64,000 nt of DNA, from the NCBI RefSeq assembly GCF_040954835.1, contig NC_090711.1:751501-815500 (forward strand), given 5' to 3'. The translations under genes were made by a program, and so were the position numbers. The DNA comes from Lepisosteus oculatus (Eukaryota; Chordata; Actinopteri; Semionotiformes; Lepisosteidae). Position 1 is the first letter of the stretch, and the number at the start of each line of letters is the position of its first letter. The notes below the pieces were generated by a model, which was not told the DNA's origin, ran no database searches, and saw only the letters and a list, made by a program, of their open reading frames with translations. Positions 29,342 through 41,381 of the stretch are shown here, piece after piece.

Positions 29342-32049
29342 TGTTGCAAAGCTGGATGGAAATCAGTCCAAAGCTAAGGAAGTATTGCTACACTAGAAAG
29401 TTTAAATCATCAATTGATACCAAAGAGAATAAAGGGGACTTATGATATGAAGTTGGTAAATGTTGACATAACTTACTATTCATTTATTCATGATCATTTG
29501 TGATCCTGACTTTGCATTTCATTCAGTCATCCTAATCTCCAGACTTTAAGCCAACTCACTCCAAAACTATCCATTTCTTTTCCTGCTCACTGGGAAGCTC
29601 ATTAAGTTAAAACGATTAAAATTGTGAGAATTCTAAAACAATTAATTGAACTCCTAAGTTGTTTCTAGACGGTTTCATTATACTGCATTCATAATTCATC
29701 GACTTTCAGAAAATATATGTGGCCAAACATTCATTGTCTTACAAGATTAGATTCTTAATATCCTCAGGATAAGAAAAAAAAGATGTTTTATATCATTTGA
29801 AAAGCCTGTGGGGATGATCTGTTTGCTAAGGTAGTTTCCTAAAATCTCATTACTGACACAGTCCATTATTCATTCCTCAATCAGCACCTAATCTAATTAA
29901 AGTTTCATTTCTTTTCAGTCTATTAGTGTCCTCTTTTGATGTTCCTTGCTTTGCAGAGTCTGAAATCTTTTGCCTGGTCTCTGTCTAAGCAAATGCGTGG
30001 CCTGGTTGCACAGTGTTTTCCAGCTCAGAGCTGCAGGCTTGCTCTTTGGAAAGGAAGTTAGAAAGTGCTACAGGGAGACAGTGTGGCTCCAGCACTCTGC
30101 TGTACACTTTCAGACATTAACATGTGAGATTTGACCTGGGCTGCTCTGTGTAGCATCTATTCTACAGCAGATCACGCTGAGGAACAAATAGAGACACCGC
30201 ATGTTTTTTCAGTCACGGAAAACAGAAGACAAAAGCGACCAATTAGTAAGTCGCTTAACCACAATGGAGGTGAGAGAAAGTGACTTTTAGATTGTCTAGC
30301 CTCCCCATCAGCTGAGTGTCCTGCGGGTTACATCCAATAGGTCTCTGCTTCGTTTAGAGTCTTTTGAGTTTCTCGCAAACTGCAAAGACAAAGACTGGCA
30401 TTTAACTTTATTCAGTGCATTTCTTTATATTTTCTTATGCAACAAAAGCAGAATCTAAATACAAAAAGACTGAGTTTTTTTCTCCTCCCTCCCTGAATTC
30501 TTTGCTTTGCTGGTGGCTTCTGCCCTTTTTAAAATATGAAAATAAAATTAGGGTTGAATTGGAAATGGTTTAAATCATAAAGAGCACAAAGAACACATCT
30601 GAAATCTCTTGTGCTGATATTAAAAAGGCAAGTCTGTGGAGTTTTGCAGTTCACAGCACTTGCACAAATTAAAATTTAACTCTGAACTTATTGTTCTCTG
30701 TATTAAATCATGCCTGGATATTTAGAATTAAACTTTGCAGTAGAAATAAGAGCTGGATTCATAAATGGTGCTTATGAAAGCGTGTGCAGAATGAGATGAG
30801 CAGGCCTGAAACTGAAGAGAACCAGCCCAGACTCGGGCATGTGCACATGATACTTGTTCGGCACTTTGCAGGATGATTTGCTGCCAATCTCTTCACAGCA
30901 GAACCGAGAAAGCGCTCCTGGGACAGAGCCTCCCTCGGACGCTGTGGCCCCTGTGGACGCCAGTATAAACGGCCAGTGGTTCTTCGGTGTCTCCAGTTGT
31001 GTCTTTATAAAGCTATTTGACTCATGTTATGTTTATTGTTTATTCAGCTCAAGAAATGTGCTCCTACACATTTTGTTTGACAGCTGTGACTGATGAGCTG
31101 TTTTAGGAGCCAGAGAGGAGAATATGTAAATTGACTGTTTTCCCATCTTCTGTTGCTCTTACATCCATCCTCATTTCCATCCTCCACTTCTTTTTAATGG
31201 AGACTTCTTATCACATCGCTGTGCAGTTTAGTGGCAAGGGAAGAGCTGAGCATCAGCAAATACTGTACATGGGTTTGTGACTTTAAAATATCGATATTAC
31301 TGTTGTGAAAGACTTTTGAAATCCTTTCTGCTTTGTGACATGTTCTTTATTTTAAAGTGCTCAGATAAGACCTTAATTCAAAGAGAAATCACAAACACAA
31401 ATGTGATAGTGGATGCCCAGGGGATAAATTAGAGACAGTGATTCAATTGGCCATGAATTCAGAAGAGACTGTGATCTCTTATTTTTGGCGCTATTGTGAT
31501 GTAATGGACACAATTAAAATAAATACCCCCACCCCAGAGTTCTACCCCGCATTTCAATTTGTAATATCATGCAGTAAATTTGCCATGTCAATCTATTTGC
31601 CATTTTTCAGGCCTTGTTGATGCATAATGATTAGCTGAACTGTACAGCAGAGCAAACAGCAGTAATGAAATATTGATCACATCTTGACAGAGGGCCTGCA
31701 TTTCCACAAGCCAGTGTTATTTCATTTTGCTATTCAGAGGCAGTTGAATTGGACGCACTGTAGATGACTTCAGTGTCCATGAACAACAACTAATATCCAA
31801 TATTATCAGGTGCACCTGCACGGGTGTTGATTAAAGGACAGAAAAAGATCCTGCAGAAGCAGAGGAATTGTGTAAATGCCTGTATCAGAGGACTCAAACT
31901 AGTATGTAGCAGCCATAGCAATTCCCAGATAACTGATCTGAATGGTTTAGGAGAACTACTGATTTTTTATTCCAAACGTGTAGCGAGTACAGGGGTGCCA
32001 GCTGTGGAGTAATGTGATCATGCTGTTACTGTCTTAACAGTTGCCTCAG

Positions 32050-32345
32050 CTGGAAGGTACGAAATAGCAGAACAGTTGGGAAGACACATGGGCATATCCA
32101 CAGAGACCTGGCTTCTGTAAGCCAAGGACAGACGGCCATTCCTTCAGAGCCAGGGGAAGGCGTACTTCATGATAGGTACAATCTGCAGTCACCAGCTGGA
32201 CTTGAGGTTGTGCCGCATGATTCAGAATCTGTGGGCCAGAGACCATTGGAAGGCAACGGAGAGGGTCAGAAATGAATCTGTAACTACAGACCAGAGTGTG
32301 GCTGAGGAATGCAAGAGCCAGACCTATCTGGAAAGTTTGATAGTG
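32050..32345 (+). pseudogene. possible decayed Tc1-like transposase fragment
   Basis: One frame reads AEQLGRHMGIS, a stop, AKDRRPFLQS, then NLWARDHWKATERVRNESVT and TDQS. This recalls Tc1-type transposase (helix-turn-helix end, RRP, WARDH, TDES), but the match is weak and the frame is broken. No terminal repeats were identified. It could also be chance. Confidence 0.25.
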
Positions 32346-35300
32346 TGAGCAATACATGTTGCAGGTTTGACTGTCAAACAGAGCTACAGGTTTGAGGATG
32401 TTCATACGTGTGAAGAAGTAGAGCAGAAGGTGAGTTTCTTCTGGTTTGCAATGGACTGTTGGTGCTTTTCACTCACTGGTTACTCATTATCACACCTAAA
32501 GTGTACAAGCTTTATATACTGTATGCATATTAATTTTATTGGCTTATTTCTTTAAACTGAACATCTTGGCTTCATCACAACTGGCAGATTAATACTTTGA
32601 TTTAGCAGATTTACAAAACCATGTGAAAGGCAATGCCTTTTTTGATAAAAGTATACATGAGCACATGGCTACACTTATTAGCTATCAGCATGGGAAACAC
32701 GGAGTGTTTAATGCTTGTTTGGCTGCTGTTCACAAAATGTATCTGGTAGAGGGGGGCTTTTGTAAGATTCTAACACAACTACCAAACAAGCTAAGACATC
32801 ACATCCGAGAGATAAGAAAGACCTCAGTACTCACTGGCAAAACATTTTGCGGGGCTGGTCTGAGTTTGTGATGGCTGGAACACAAATTCAGCCTCTTGAT
32901 GAGCTCTTCAAACTTAAAAAAACTAGTGGGGCAAGTGCGACTGCAGCTTTCTCCAGCCTTCTGCTAATTAGAAGCAGTCTCAATTCCTGGCTGGTTTAAG
33001 TAATTGGCTGGTGATGCACAGATTTCTCTGCAATTTGGATCTATTCAGAGGCCAAATGGCCTTTCAGTGGGTAGAACAGCTACAGATCAATTCCTCATTT
33101 GTCTTGATTGAACTCCGGGAGGACGTGATGAACTGGCCTTCCTGCAGTCAGGACTCTCGTGCTGGCCCCGCCGCCCCGCCGCCCAGCCTGGAAGGTAGAT
33201 ACCTGGTGAGCAGGTTAGCCAGTCCCACCTCTGGGGCAGAGGCTGGCACTTCTGAGGTGTTGATTTGGCCCGAGAAAGAGTCAATTAAAGGTGTGTTTCC
33301 CCTCGCGGGGCGGCTGAAGGAAACGCGTGCCTTGATTCGAGCCTGCTTTCTCACTGCCACTGCCGATCATGGCAAAGTGTACTTTTTAAAAAACAAAAAA
33401 CAAGCGCGCCCTTCTGTACTCACATTCAGAATAGCTTTACGAGGGGCTCTCGTGACGGCGGGTCTGCATTGTCGTTGACAGTCCCTGAGAGAGTGCAGTA
33501 GGATTCGGTTTTCTCTTCTTTCAGAGGTTTGTGACTCATCTCCTCTGTGACGCCGACAGGCCTGACAGCCGCTCTGTGACTCTGCCTCATCACTCATGCG
33601 CGTGTCCTGCTCCCATGACCCCGCAGACAGCCTGCCCTCTCGCTTCAGCAGCTCCGAACACTCGCTGAGCAACAGCCCACAGATCACTTTAATTATGTAC
33701 AATTAAGAAGAAGCATAATTAATTTGCTCCTCTCTCCCAAGAGGAATTAGTGCACATCTAGCTTGTCCTGATCAAAGTATGTAATCTGTGTGAAGAGTTA
33801 CCGGGAGGGAGAAATTCTTCTTAGTCAAGGCTCTCTGAGGAAGGATCCTCGTGGCTTTTGTGATGCCTTACATCTCGAGCAAACCAAGGAGGTTTCGTTT
33901 CATTCATATCTGCCCTTGGTGACCGAGCGCATCAGGCGCATTTAAACTGGTGAGGTCGAGGGGTGAGGGTCGATGGGACGTGGGGACGCCGAGCTGGGCT
34001 GTGGGGCGCGCCAGGCACCCGCGGGCTGGCCGTGATGTCATTGAGAACCGCCGCCCGGGCCCTCTCCCTACTCTGTCAAACACTGCCTGGGGGTTTGAAG
34101 TGTCCGAGGAGTCGGGATCTGGCTTTAATGCCTGCCTGAAGGACAGCAGCACTGACAGCGCTCTGTCTGCACTTCCCACATGGCGTGTCGGACTGGGAAC
34201 ACAGGTGCAAGTGGGAGATCGCCCCCTACTGTTCCGCCAGCAGCCCCTGCCGTAATTCCTGGCCTCCCTCTTCAGGCCCCTGTCCAGCTACTGGCCAGCA
34301 TTCGCAGGCAGAGCAGATCTGGTTACGAGGCGGTAGGGCGGGATCGCTGGTGTGTCCACAGTTTACCAGCGATTAGACACTTCGAATTCTTAAGGCTTCT
34401 GCACGTCCTACTCCGAGAACAAAACAGCAGCCGCTTCCCCTGGCCGGCAGAACAATCTGTGGGATGATAAAGTGCCGAGCTGCGTAACGGAATCTGGCAC
34501 AGAAGTCTTATAAACACGCAGGTTCATGGAGTACCGCTGTGTATGCACTGTCTTCAGGGATTCGGCGATAAACATCCTCAGGGAAAATAGAACTTCAGTT
34601 CGCTCCGCCGACTAAGACCATCTGTGCCAGCAAACTCTCCAACCGAGCCGCGCAGGGAGAAGAGCAAGAAGGGCGGTCAGGGCTCGGGTCTGCCCCCTGC
34701 AGCCGCGACCAACACAAGAAAATAAAAAAAGGAAAGAAGGAAAATGCCTTATGTGTAATACTGAAGTCGCTAAGGGCAGCGGTGTTTCAGCTGGACACAG
34801 GGCTTCTGCCCCGCCAGTGTGCAGTCTGCACCCCGCTCTCGTCTGCTGTCCGCCGTCACCGCGCCGCACGTTTCTCACCCGAGCGCGTCAGAGTAACACT
34901 GTCCCAATTCACGGGCTGATGTACATGAGCCAGCAGCTCCACAGCGGGACAGGGGATGGGATGGGATGGCCGGCTGCGCATTCAGTCACAAAGCCAAGAG
35001 GGCAGAACCAGCGCGGGGGGGATAAACACGGCAACATCAGATGTGAACTGAGATTAGAGCCAGGAGCGAAGTGTCGCAAAAGTCATGAAAATCACCCGAT
35101 ATTTTAGAAGGAGCTCCAAGTGAAAATATGGATTTCATAGCTTCCGTGTTTATATCTGTAAACACTAGTTTACATCTCTGAGCAACAGGTAGCTTGCTGC
35201 AGTTTTGGAAGGTTTTCATTCTCTTGAAATACACGTAAGTTCTGGGCCAAGGCCGGGTGTAGCTGAAGGCGGTGAAACAGTTCTGCCTGCCGGGGCGGAG

Positions 35301-35524
35301 GGGTCCCACGGGCGGACTTTTCCAATTAGGCACAGATTTAGGAGGGGGAGGAAGCCGTCAGTCAGGGAGGGACGATCACTGCCCTTTCAGCCCCCCCCCA
35401 GCTCCAGAATCCCCGAAGCCCATCGCGCAGCGCGCAGGCGCAGGACAGGGCGAGCGGACAGCGGTGCTCTTTGCGACACCGGCGTGCAGTCTGAACGAAA
35501 TAGTATGTTGTCCACGGCCCGATC

Positions 35525-35640
35525 TTTCAATTCAAAATACTTTATTCATCTCATGGGGGGCAATTTAAACAGCAAGTTGTTCAACAGGCAAAACTTAGAA
35601 AATAAAACAACATCAATAAGAAAATATATACATAAATAAA
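35525..35640 (-). repeat. possible repeat fragment
   Basis: caattcaaaatactttattc then atctcatggggggcaattta, followed by an A-rich end (aaataaaacaacatcaataa), resembles the reversed tail of a common fish dispersed repeat. Identification is tentative. Confidence 0.35.
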
Positions 35641-38095
35641 AACGGCAAACGGAGCATAAAAATGGTCGAAAGTAACAGTGTGTAATATTTAAGAAGGTAT
35701 TAAGTGCATTGTTTGCGAGCCCGAAGCCCTCTGATCAAAGCTACGTCTCGCACTGTGGACAGCGAACCGTCTTCCCGAAGGCAAACGTTCAAAAGACTCA
35801 TGAAGGATACGAGACGTTCCCCCTTCATGCTCCTCTATATTATTCACAGTCTGTTTTCTCCCGTAACATGGTAACAGTACGGTTCTCAAGGTTGTCCCTT
35901 GAAGTACCACGGTTAGGAATTGAAAGCTGCTGGTCCTGTGCACACCTCGCTGAACGAGGCGTGGGCTTGTGGCTGGCGTGTTTCCCCCTAGAGATTTAAA
36001 GCGCTAGGCGAGGCGGGCTGCGCCTTCAGGCTGTAGGGCTGCCGACCTGTATTAATGGGGCTATGAAGAGACTTGTCTTGGAAATGTTATTAGTCCATAG
36101 CTTCCGAAACTATTAATTACTCTGTTTTTGAATAAGATTTGTAGCCTTAAGTACTGCTTAACCTTTAAAAGTTGTAAGAATTATAACAGGCTATCGCGTA
36201 GTTAATGAAATCTACAGTCCGGCACTGACTTTACTCGCTTTCGGATTTACAAGATGTACCGCGAGCCTGTTCCACCCCCCCGGGCACGCGACCAGCCCTG
36301 GGGCCCCCCGAGTCTGAACCGCAGCGCCACGTGACACGCACCCCAAATCCGCAGCTCGGATTTAACTGCCCCGACTTCTATTCATAGACACCCGATTCCG
36401 AAGCTGATAATTGTTAAATCTCTCGTTAGCACGACAATGATTTTTCAATTAATTTTTTTATCATGTTTAAAAAGCTCAGGCTTCTTCTATCAGCGGCTTT
36501 TCCGTTGGAGACCACGTGTTTGTAGTGGAAACTACTGGTCAGGCTGTCGGTATCCCCTCATGTTTACAGTGTGTTCAGACTCGGCGAGCTCCGTCTTGAA
36601 AAGCGGGCGCGGGTGTCCTGTTGAATAGGGCGCAGACCTGCGAGGCGTTGCTGTGGGGTCTCAAGGCAGTGAAGGGAATCTCTCCCCCTGACAGACGACA
36701 AACTACACTTCCGTCCCGAGAAGAGCCCCGGTCCTGCCCCCGCTCCGAAAAAAAGGCCGAGGTCTGGAGGAACCGTTAAAACTTAAGAGGACCTGAAGGA
36801 GCCGTTTTTTCATGAGGCGCACAAGTGAGTCATGTAACAATAGGCGCGCACAGTAATGGGCTATAATAACTTTCACAAAAAACAGTCATAAGATGTTAAG
36901 TAGAGTACACGTTGTAAAAAAAGTGCGTAAGAAGTGAAGGAGCTAATCCTGTGAAGGCAGTGACTGGACCACGCGTGTCTGCCCACGGGCCACAGCTGCG
37001 CTGCGCTCTCACTCGGAAGTGGGAGAACTGGCGTCTGTCCAGAGGGGAACTGGAAAACCGAAGCCAAACTAAATCTTAACATCTAACAGAGCCCTGTGAT
37101 GAACGAAAGGAGATACAAATAAACTTTATTTTTCCATTACTGTATTTCCTACAGGAGTGCGACAGTATCATTTTTGTGCATGTAGTCTGAATGCAGGTGC
37201 ACAAGATAACTCTTCCTACTTGTTTCTCCTGCTACGCTTCATGAGGTCGCATAAAACGCGCCAAACTAAATGTTTTTTAAAACTACACCGGTCAACAATA
37301 AATACTGGAATCCAGCAGCCAAGAAACGCAGGTCCGTTTCCCTTCTTTTGAAACTTTCAGCTCTTAACCCGCAGTTGGCACACGCCTACAAACCCCTTTT
37401 CTCTGTCGTTCGGTTAATTGGGGAATCGAGTATGTTGGCAGCTGGTTGTTAACGGGCGTTTTCGTTTTGCGAAGCTCTGCACCAGCTGACAGAGGAAAAA
37501 ACTTTAATTAAGTCGGCAGAACTAAAAACAAACCCCACAACAGCGCGCGTTGCTTTACGGCTGTGGCCTGCTCGGGGTTGGCGGCAATTTCGTTGACCTG
37601 AATCCGACGGAGACTCGAGTTGGTTGTAGCGTGTGAAGACGAAACGGGAGACACTCCTCTGAGCTGGTGTTTCTTCCAGGGTGAAGGGGGAACCTGGAAG
37701 AAGGTGAGCGGGCAGGAGCCCCAGATCCTGTAATGGCGCCTCGCTGGTAAACACGACAGGTAGGGCTTGGATACACACCGTCGAGTCTGCGCAGTCAAAC
37801 ACCAGGCCGACAGAGTAACTCGGTCAGAGAACCCGGTCACGGTGAAATGAAATGGGAATAGCCAATATCCAAATACACATTGAAACACTAGACACGCTAC
37901 CTACATTCAAACATTGTAAAGTAATGGTGCGCCGGTCCTGTCGAAGTAACCCACCGAACACAAATGGTTAAATCAGGCGACGCCCTGTTCTTGCTAATAA
38001 GCACGGTGAGTTTCCACACGAGAAAAACAGACTGCGAGCGGTGAAATAATTAAAAACTCTTCTCATATGGCAGACAATCTGGTGTTTAACGTGTT

Positions 38096-38110
38096 GGGGG
38101 GGGGGGGGGG
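38096..38110 (+). repeat. poly-G tract (15)
   Basis: Uninterrupted run of 15 G at the start of the CpG-rich stretch. Confidence 0.9.
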
Positions 38111-38539
38111 CTGGCCCGGCCCAGTCCAGTCCAGGCCAGGCCCGGTGCTGGCCGCTGCGCTCCAGGGCTGGGCTGGGCTTCTCCTGGGCGAGCCGAGCCT
38201 TTCACTCAGTCCGAGCCATTTCAGCCGGTACACTATAGATATATGTGTGTGTTTGCGCTTGAACTGTCGCTTCTGGTGTGTAATGCTGAACTTAGTGCAG
38301 CTGGTTCATGTGTAGTCTAGTCCCACTACCCTTCTCTGCTGCTGGGCAGGTAACGAGAGGAGTGTGTGTCGTGGCCGGGGTCTCTTTCACTGGGACCAGT
38401 CAGGGAATGAGCCCCTACCCCAGAGGAGCCGCAGGGAAATGCCGCTCTCAAGCCATCGGAAAAACTGTTACTGGTTTCCACGCGTGACTAACGTGTATCA
38501 ACAGAGGCGAGATATACTGTGTCCATAAAGCGCACTACT

Positions 38540-38840
38540 GTGGCTGTTACAGCCGTTCAGCGCAGAGCGGGGGTTCGGCCGGCAGATGGCGCTCTCGAGC
38601 CGCGCAGACCCCGCCGCCGGGCCGAGCGAAGCAGAGAAAAAGAGAGGACAACGTAAAAATAAAAATCCCCACAACAGGAGCAGGCCGAGTGAAGGGGAAG
38701 CAGAGATTAGCGCGACAGTGAGTGACGGCGCCGGGCCGCGGTGCTGTCGAGCTGCGGGCCGGCCCTGTGCTATCGGCCGGCTCCGAGAGACTGACGGCGC
38801 TGCTGCTGCCCGCTCGGAGATGGTGTAGTGGATGTGATTT
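38540..38840. promoter_or_regulatory. CpG island, candidate promoter of an unseen gene or lncRNA
   Basis: About 300 bp dense in CpG (for example gagccgcgcagaccccgccg, gacggcgccgggccgcggtg, ctatcggccggctccgagag), bordered by AT-rich sequence. It carries a CTCF-like site at 38579-38593. An 80-codon open frame (38586-38828, plus) crosses it but resembles no family. No TATA. Direction of transcription is not known. Confidence 0.5.
38579..38593 (+). promoter_or_regulatory. candidate CTCF site at edge of CpG island
   Basis: CCGGCAGATGGCGCT has one mismatch (third base) to CCASYAGRKGGCRSY. It sits in a GC-rich island, as many CTCF sites at promoters do. Confidence 0.5.
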
Positions 38841-39244
38841 AAACGCGCACATACTGTATATATATACATGTGGTATTTTTTAATAACATGGTCTGTTAAT
38901 TCAGCGACAAACAAGAGGGAGGGAGGTTGGAGGGTCGCGGTGCGCACCAGCTCGGCCTGCAGCAGCTGCGCCCGTCGGTGTTGGCTCATCCGTCGCCCTC
39001 CTCCTCTTTACTTTGCGGAATGACCGCAGTAAAAAAAAGTCTAGCAAGTTCAGACGAGCGAATGCCAGCATCCAAGATCTTGTGTAATTACCACCAGGAT
39101 ATATTTTTTAACTTTGTTTCTTTTTTAAAAAAACTTTGTTGCTAAAGCCTTGTGCTCCCGGTGCGTCTCGCACTTTGGAAGCGCTTTGCCGTCCTGGGGT
39201 TGTCTCTTCACAGGGCCCTCTGCCCTCTTTCTGCTTCGTGTGCT

Positions 39245-39400
39245 GCAGGTTATGCAAATTGCGATGGCAGGACACTAGGCTGTAATTCAGCAGAAGGCAT
39301 TGCAGACATTAATCCCTTTTCTCCCGGTTCCGCTTTGCTGAAATGCTGTCAAATGCCTCTCAGCTTGAAGATCAGATCCAACACTAACTTCTAAGATGCC
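39245..39400. promoter_or_regulatory. candidate conserved enhancer-like block
   Basis: Contains the octamer ATGCAAAT (39252-39259) and a bicoid/OTX-type TTAATCCC (39309-39316) in a non-repetitive block 400 bp from the CpG island. Conservation is not visible here; the call rests on motif content. Confidence 0.3.
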
Positions 39401-41094
39401 GGGAGTCGGGTATATAAATCATTACGGATATGAAAACGGTGAGTCTGTGAGGTGGCCCTATTTCTTGAAAGGGACGGACAGTTCAATTGACTCCGTCTTT
39501 GAACAGACCAGAGCTCTGTCTTCTCATGTCAGCTGTGACTTGCTGGGATTAGTTTATTTCTTCTCATTTTTTTTTGCCACCATGAATCGTGGCAGTTCCC
39601 CGACTGCTGTTCTGAAGTCTTCCTGTAAATAAACTCACATGCATAATTCAGTGGAGTGTAAATAATTTACCGTGGAGTGGACAGTAATGAAACAATGCGC
39701 CGGTTCTCACCGCTATAGCAGAGTGAGGTGTTTTCTGATGGCTTTAGGAAAACGTCCGAAATGTCTTAATCATCCGGTTGTCCGAATGTGCTGGGAAGAA
39801 CTGCCCTGGAATTCTGCCTCCCAGGGTTTGGTTGTGAAAGTGACGTTGCTTTTTATTCATTTTGTTTCTCATGTATACGCGTTGACGTTGGTTAAGAGTT
39901 CTCCCCGTTCTTCATGGCAAAGTATGCCAAAGAGTTATCTTGTTTCCCAGGGGTTATAGTGCCACGGGGAAACATTAGGAATAATTATATTTACGCATCT
40001 GCTACTCCAGTGCGATGGAGCTGCGGTACAAATACAAGGTTTTGTTCTTGAAAAGATCTTGGAGGATTTATGCACTGAGAGTACAGATAACCAAGTGCCT
40101 GCTTAACTTTCAGTCTGTCTGGAGGCCTTAATTCTTCTTCCAAAGGAAGAATCAATAAGCAGGTTTTGTTAGAAGCGAGTGCAAACACACCGAAGAGGCA
40201 AGGGAATGAATAGTCTCTGCAGTAGGCATGGAGTTTGTCACTCTAAGCATTCCTGGTCTGTTTTGTGTGTTCACCCTTTCCCTGATCTGCAAGTTCAAGC
40301 GAGCGTGAGCCGGGAGGGCCGGAGTGTTCTCTCGACAGTCTCCCTTCTTCTGCAGGACGGCCTGAAAGCCCCACGGAGAGGAGTGAGAACCACAGAGCTG
40401 TAATGCAGTTTTCTTCTCTTTCACCTGTTGGATTAATCTCAGTGTGACATGGCATCTCAAAGAACTTTCATCATCGTTTGCTGTTTTATTCATTATGTAT
40501 TATTATAAAATGGGTGACTTGTAGTTTTAAAATGCATATTGATATTTTTTAATGACCAAAGTGTCTTCTACTGTATAGTGAAAAGATACAGTATGTTGCC
40601 AGTCTGTTACCATTAGTGTTTAAACTACCCTGTGATCGTGGGATAATGGCTGAGGAGAGTGAAGTTTCTAAGGCAGGACAGTACAGTTCTTCAGTGCAGA
40701 GATTCTGGCATAGCAGTAGTGTGCAATTAAATGGATAAAAGATGACTGACTGCTCATTTGGCACAAGAGGTGAACTACCCCTGACAAAGAAGAAAGCACT
40801 CCAGTGTTTTTTTTATGCAAATTCCGAGCAACTCGTTGAATCACAGATTGAAGCGATGAGCAACTGACTAGGCACAGTCTGAATACACTGACATAGTTGG
40901 GAGGGAAAAATTTCTTTGCAGGCAAAGCCTCTAATGAAGAGGGAGAAAGCTTTGTGGAAAAGTGAACTTGGTTGTGTGAGCTCATTTAAAGAATAAAGCT
41001 GTCTGCACATCCTTTAGCTGTGCTCAGCAGAGTCCAACCATTAGAGAGCTGCGTCTCTGCAGGTGAATTTGGACATGAGGAGGATAGTCTAGCC

Positions 41095-41381
41095 CAGATG
41101 AGTTCCCAGTCCTGGTCCTGCTGGTTTTCATTCCAGCTGAGCTTTGTTATATAACTGAAACCTTAATTGACCATGTAATTGAAAAATGAATTTGAATGTG
41201 TTGGGGGCATGTCTTTTACCTATTGCATTTTATTAAAAAATTAAGATCTATGACTTTTGAGTGGAAATAAACATGCAAAGGTTCTAGTCAATGAAATTAT
41301 TTATCCAAATAAGTAATGTTTGGCTGGAATGCAGACCAGCAGGTGTAAGGTGTCCCCAGGACCAAAGGTTGGAAGTCCCTG
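41095..41381. mobile_element. hAT-type MITE
   Basis: Imperfect terminal inverted repeats start CAG: left CAGATGAGTTCCCAGTCCTG, right (reverse complement) CAGGGACTTCCAACCTTTGG, both followed by GGTCCTG. Inner inverted parts are gctggttttcattccagc and gctggaatgcagaccagc. The flanks GTCTAGCC (41087-41094) and TTCTAGTC (41382-41389) agree at 6 of 8 bases, fitting an old 8-bp target-site duplication. About 287 bp, no coding capacity. Confidence 0.7.

Larger units (their letters stand above)
25200..33900. other. gene-free interval
   Basis: No convincing exon. Open frames at 28453-28770, 30854-31093, 32623-32871 and 33011-33478 were read and match no family. Holds the reverse CTCF-like site (26669), the foldback element (29196) and the possible transposase remnant (32050). 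Confidence 0.5.
33900..38520. other. CpG-rich stretch with no gene found
   Basis: Several GC/CpG-rich patches (about 33950-34070, 34630-34700, 35250-35470, 36240-36360, 36590-36760, 37680-37790) alternate with ordinary sequence. Open frames on both strands are due to base composition; none reads as a known protein. Such clustered patches are often found at regulatory or promoter regions of developmental genes, which is inference. Confidence 0.45.

Noticed and set aside
30854-31093. Open frame after a cactttgcag acceptor-like sequence
   Set aside because: The acidic, Ser/Pro-rich beginning looks slightly like protein, but there is no clear donor, no partner exon and no family match.
33011-33478. 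155-codon open frame, the longest in the desert
   Set aside because: No family, no splice context, and an equally open minus strand (33367-33702) points to composition.
38586-38828. 80-codon open frame in the CpG island
   Set aside because: The Ala/Arg/Gly-rich translation follows base composition, resembles no family, and has no splice or conservation support.
39396-39632. Open frame starting in front of a gtgagt donor
   Set aside because: As a coding exon it would give only about 15 residues that I do not recognise. It is kept only as part of the finding at 38540-39440.
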